Shown here one piece after another: positions 60,986-64,000 of a stretch of DNA of 64,000 nucleotides; within the stretch, counting starts at the first letter, position 1; every line of letters begins with the position of its first letter. Below the pieces are notes generated by a model. That model saw only the letters and a program-made list of their open reading frames with translations. It had not been told where the DNA came from and made no database searches. The stretch is from Microcebus murinus (taxonomy: Eukaryota > Chordata > Mammalia > Primates > Cheirogaleidae). The position numbers and the translations under genes were made by a program. The stretch covers positions 12,237,501 to 12,301,500 of the forward strand of contig NC_134104.1 of assembly GCF_040939455.1 (NCBI RefSeq), read 5' to 3'.

Positions 60986-62662
60986 GGGTAATATATATTC
61001 TTTAAAGTTTTAATTACTGTGAATACATAATAGTTGTATATATTTATAGGGTACATGTGACCTTTTGATACAAGCAGACAATGTGAATTAATTCCAGGTA
61101 ATTGGGGTATGCATCACCTCAGGCATTTAATATTTGTGTTAGGAATATTCCAATTCTACTCTTTCAGTTATTTTGAAGTATACCCTAACTTATTGTTGTT
61201 TACAGTCACTTTGTTGTGTTATCAAATATTGTCCATTCTATTTAACTATATAACTATATTTTTGCACCCATTAACCATCTCCACCTTATCCCCCACTCCC
61301 CGCTATACTTCCCAGCCTCTAGTAACTGTTATTCTACTCTCTGTCTCCATGAGATCAATTGTTCTTAATATTTAGCTCCCACATATGAGTGAGAACCTGT
61401 GAGATTTGTCTTTTTGTCTTTTTGTGCTTGGCTTATTTCACTTAACATAATGTTCTCCAGTTTCATCCATGGTGTTGCAAATGCAGGATTTCATTTCTTT
61501 TGTGGCTATATAATATTCCACTGTGTATGTGTACCATAATATCTTTATCCATTCATCTGTTGATGGACACTTAGTTTGATTCCATGTCTTGGATACTGTG
61601 AATAGTGCTGCCATAAACATGAGGGTGCAGATATCTTTTTGATGTACTGAATTCTCCTCCATTAAATTTATACGCAGCAGTGGGATTGCTGGGTCATATA
61701 GTAGTTTTATTTTCAGTGTTTTGAGGAGCCTCCATAGTGGTTGCACTAATTTACATTCCCACCAACAGTGTACAAGGGTTCACCTTTCTCCACATCCTCG
61801 CCAATACTCATTATTGCTTATCTTTTTGATAACAGCCATTTTAACTGGAATGAGATGATATCTCATTATAGTTTCAATTTGTGTTTCTCTGATGACTAAT
61901 GATGTTGAGCATTTTTTCATAAACCTATTGGCTATTGTATGTCTTCTTTTGAGAACTGTCTATTCAGATCATTTGCCCATTTTTTAATCAGATTGTTTGA
62001 TTTTTTTTTCCTATTGGGTTGTTAGAGCCCCTTATATATTCTAGTTATTAATCCCTTGTCAGATGGGTAGTTTGAAAATATATTCTCCCATTCTGTGGGT
62101 TGTATCTTCACTTTGTTGATTGTTTTCGCTGTTGTGCAGAAGCTTTTTAGCTTGATGAGATCCCATTTGTCTAATTTTGTTTTGGTTGCATGTGCTAGAG
62201 GGGTATTATTCAAGAAGTTCTTGCCCAGACCAATGTCCTGAAGCATTTCCCCAATGTTCTGAAGCATTTCCCCAATGTTTTCCTTTAATAGTTTCATAGT
62301 TTCAGGTCTCAGATTCAAGTCTCTAATTCATTTTGATTTGATTTTCGTATGTGGTGAGAGACGAGGGTCTAGTTTCATTCTTCTGCATATGGATATCCAG
62401 TTTTCCCAGCACAATTTTTGAAGAGACACTGTCCTTTTCCCACTGTATGTTCTTGGGACCCTTCTTGAATATAAGTTCACTATAGATGTGTGGATTTATC
62501 TCTGGGTTCTATAGTCTGTTCTAGTGGCCTATGTATCTGGTTTTATGCCAATACCATGCTGTTTTAGTTACTACAGCTCTGTATTATAAATTGAAGTTCG
62601 TTAATGTGATTCCTCCAGTTTTGTTCTTTTGCTCAGGATAGCTTTGGCTATTATGGGTCTTT

Positions 62663-62998
62663 TTTTTTTTTTTTTTGAGACAGAGTCTTGCTGTGTTGCC
62701 CAGGCTAGAGTGAGTGTCATGGCGTCAACCTAGCTCACAACAACCTCAAACTCCTGGGCTCAAGTGATCCTTCTGCCTCAGCCTCCTGAGTAGCTGGGAC
62801 TATAGGCATGCGCCACCATGGCCAGCTAATTTTTTTCTCTCTATATATGTTAGTTGGCCAATTAATTTCTTTCTATTTATAGTAGAGACGGGGTCTCGCT
62901 GTTGCTCAGGCTGGTTTCGAACTCCTGACCTCAAGCAATCCGCCCACCTCGGCCTCCCACAGTGCTAGGATTACAGGCGTGAGCCACTGTGCCCGGCT
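62663..62998 (-). repeat. Alu SINE, lemur type, inside L1
   Basis: Reverse Alu. Target-site duplication GGCTATT(A/C)TGGGTCTTT starting at 62646 and at 62999, with one mismatch. It interrupts L1 ORF2. Confidence 0.95.
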
Positions 62999-63694
62999 GG
63001 CTATTCTGGGTCTTTTGTGGTTCCATATAAAATTTAGGATTATTTTTTTAATTTCTGTGAAGAATGTCATCGATATTTTGATGGCTTGCATTGAATCTGT
63101 AGATTGCTTTGGGTGGTATGGACATTTTAATGATATTGATTCTTCCAATCCATGAGCATAGGATATCTTTCCATTTTTGTGTGTGTGTCCTCTTCAACTT
63201 CTTTGATGTTCTACAGTTTTATTATGGAGAGCTTTCATTTCTTTAGTTAAGTTTATTACTAGATATTTTATTTTATTTGTAGCTATTGTAAATGGGATTA
63301 CTTTCTTGTTTTCTTTTTCAGATTGTTTACTGTTAGCATATAGAAATGCTACTGGTTTTTGTATATTGATTTTATATATTGAAAATTTACTGAATTTGCT
63401 TAACAGTTCTAATATTTTTGTGGTGGAGTCTTTAGGTTTTTCTAGGCATAACATCATATCATCTGCAAACAATGGTAATTTGACTTCTTCCTTTCCAATT
63501 TGGATGTCCTTTATTTCTTTATCTTGTCTGATTGCTCTAGCTAGAACTTCTAGTGCTAAGTTGAATAATAATGGTGGAAGTGAGTGTCCTTGTCTTTTTC
63601 CACATCTTAGGGAAAAGGCTTTCTGTTTTTCCCCATTCATTATGATACTAGCTGTGGGTCTGTCATATATGGCTATTATCATGTTGAGGTAAGT

Positions 63695-64000
<306 letters not shown>

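Noticed and set aside
63194..63682. L1 ORF2 reverse transcriptase as a working gene
   Set aside because: Truncated frame interrupted by an Alu and stops; part of an inactive L1.

Overview
The window is nuclear DNA from a primate, most likely a strepsirrhine (lemur group). Its young Alu elements carry the 3' half typical of lemur Alus (a GCTAGGCTGACGCCACGG block before the A tail). It also holds L1MA/L1PB-like L1, MIR, L2 and many MLT1 (ERVL-MaLR) LTRs. There are no prokaryotic genes or operons.

The only protein-coding gene I can support is HUNK (hormonally up-regulated Neu-associated kinase, a SNF1/AMPK-related Ser/Thr kinase), on the minus strand. Coding exon 1 lies at 45165-45425 inside a strong CpG island (about 44.7-46.4 kb). 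Coding exon 2 lies at 3456-3748. The two join in phase across an intron of about 41.4 kb and give residues 1-184 plus two bases of codon 185: the N-terminus, glycine loop, catalytic lysine, C-helix and hinge, up to the HRD motif. The rest of the gene lies off the low-coordinate end of the window. Positions 1-3455 are part of intron 2, and 45.5-64 kb is the promoter and upstream intergenic DNA.

Region by region: 0-3.4 kb, intron 2 with an Alu, an L1M fragment and a MIR; 3.4-3.75 kb, exon 2; 3.75-45.1 kb, intron 1, with about a dozen MLT1 LTRs, several split by later insertions (a Tigger-like DNA transposon, two Alus and a class I ERV solo LTR with a 4-bp target duplication), plus more Alus, a 5S rRNA pseudogene, L2/MIR/L1M fragments and microsatellites; 44.7-46.4 kb, CpG-island promoter and exon 1; 46.4-53.4 kb, mostly unique DNA with L2, MIR, one MLT1 and a GATA-rich tract; 53.5-56.9 kb, a decayed minus-strand ERVL-type internal region interrupted by an MLT1-like LTR; 57.2 kb, a long perfect hairpin; 61-64 kb, the 3' part of a minus-strand L1 carrying two Alu insertions.

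I found no convincing new gene system. The observations most worth checking are the solo LTR nested in an MLT1, the 24-bp-arm hairpin at 57.2 kb, a possible cryptic exon in HUNK intron 1 at 34.8 kb, and the 5S pseudogene. Repeat names come from pattern recognition of remembered consensus sequences, so subfamily names are approximate and boundaries without a stated target-site duplication may be off by tens of bases.
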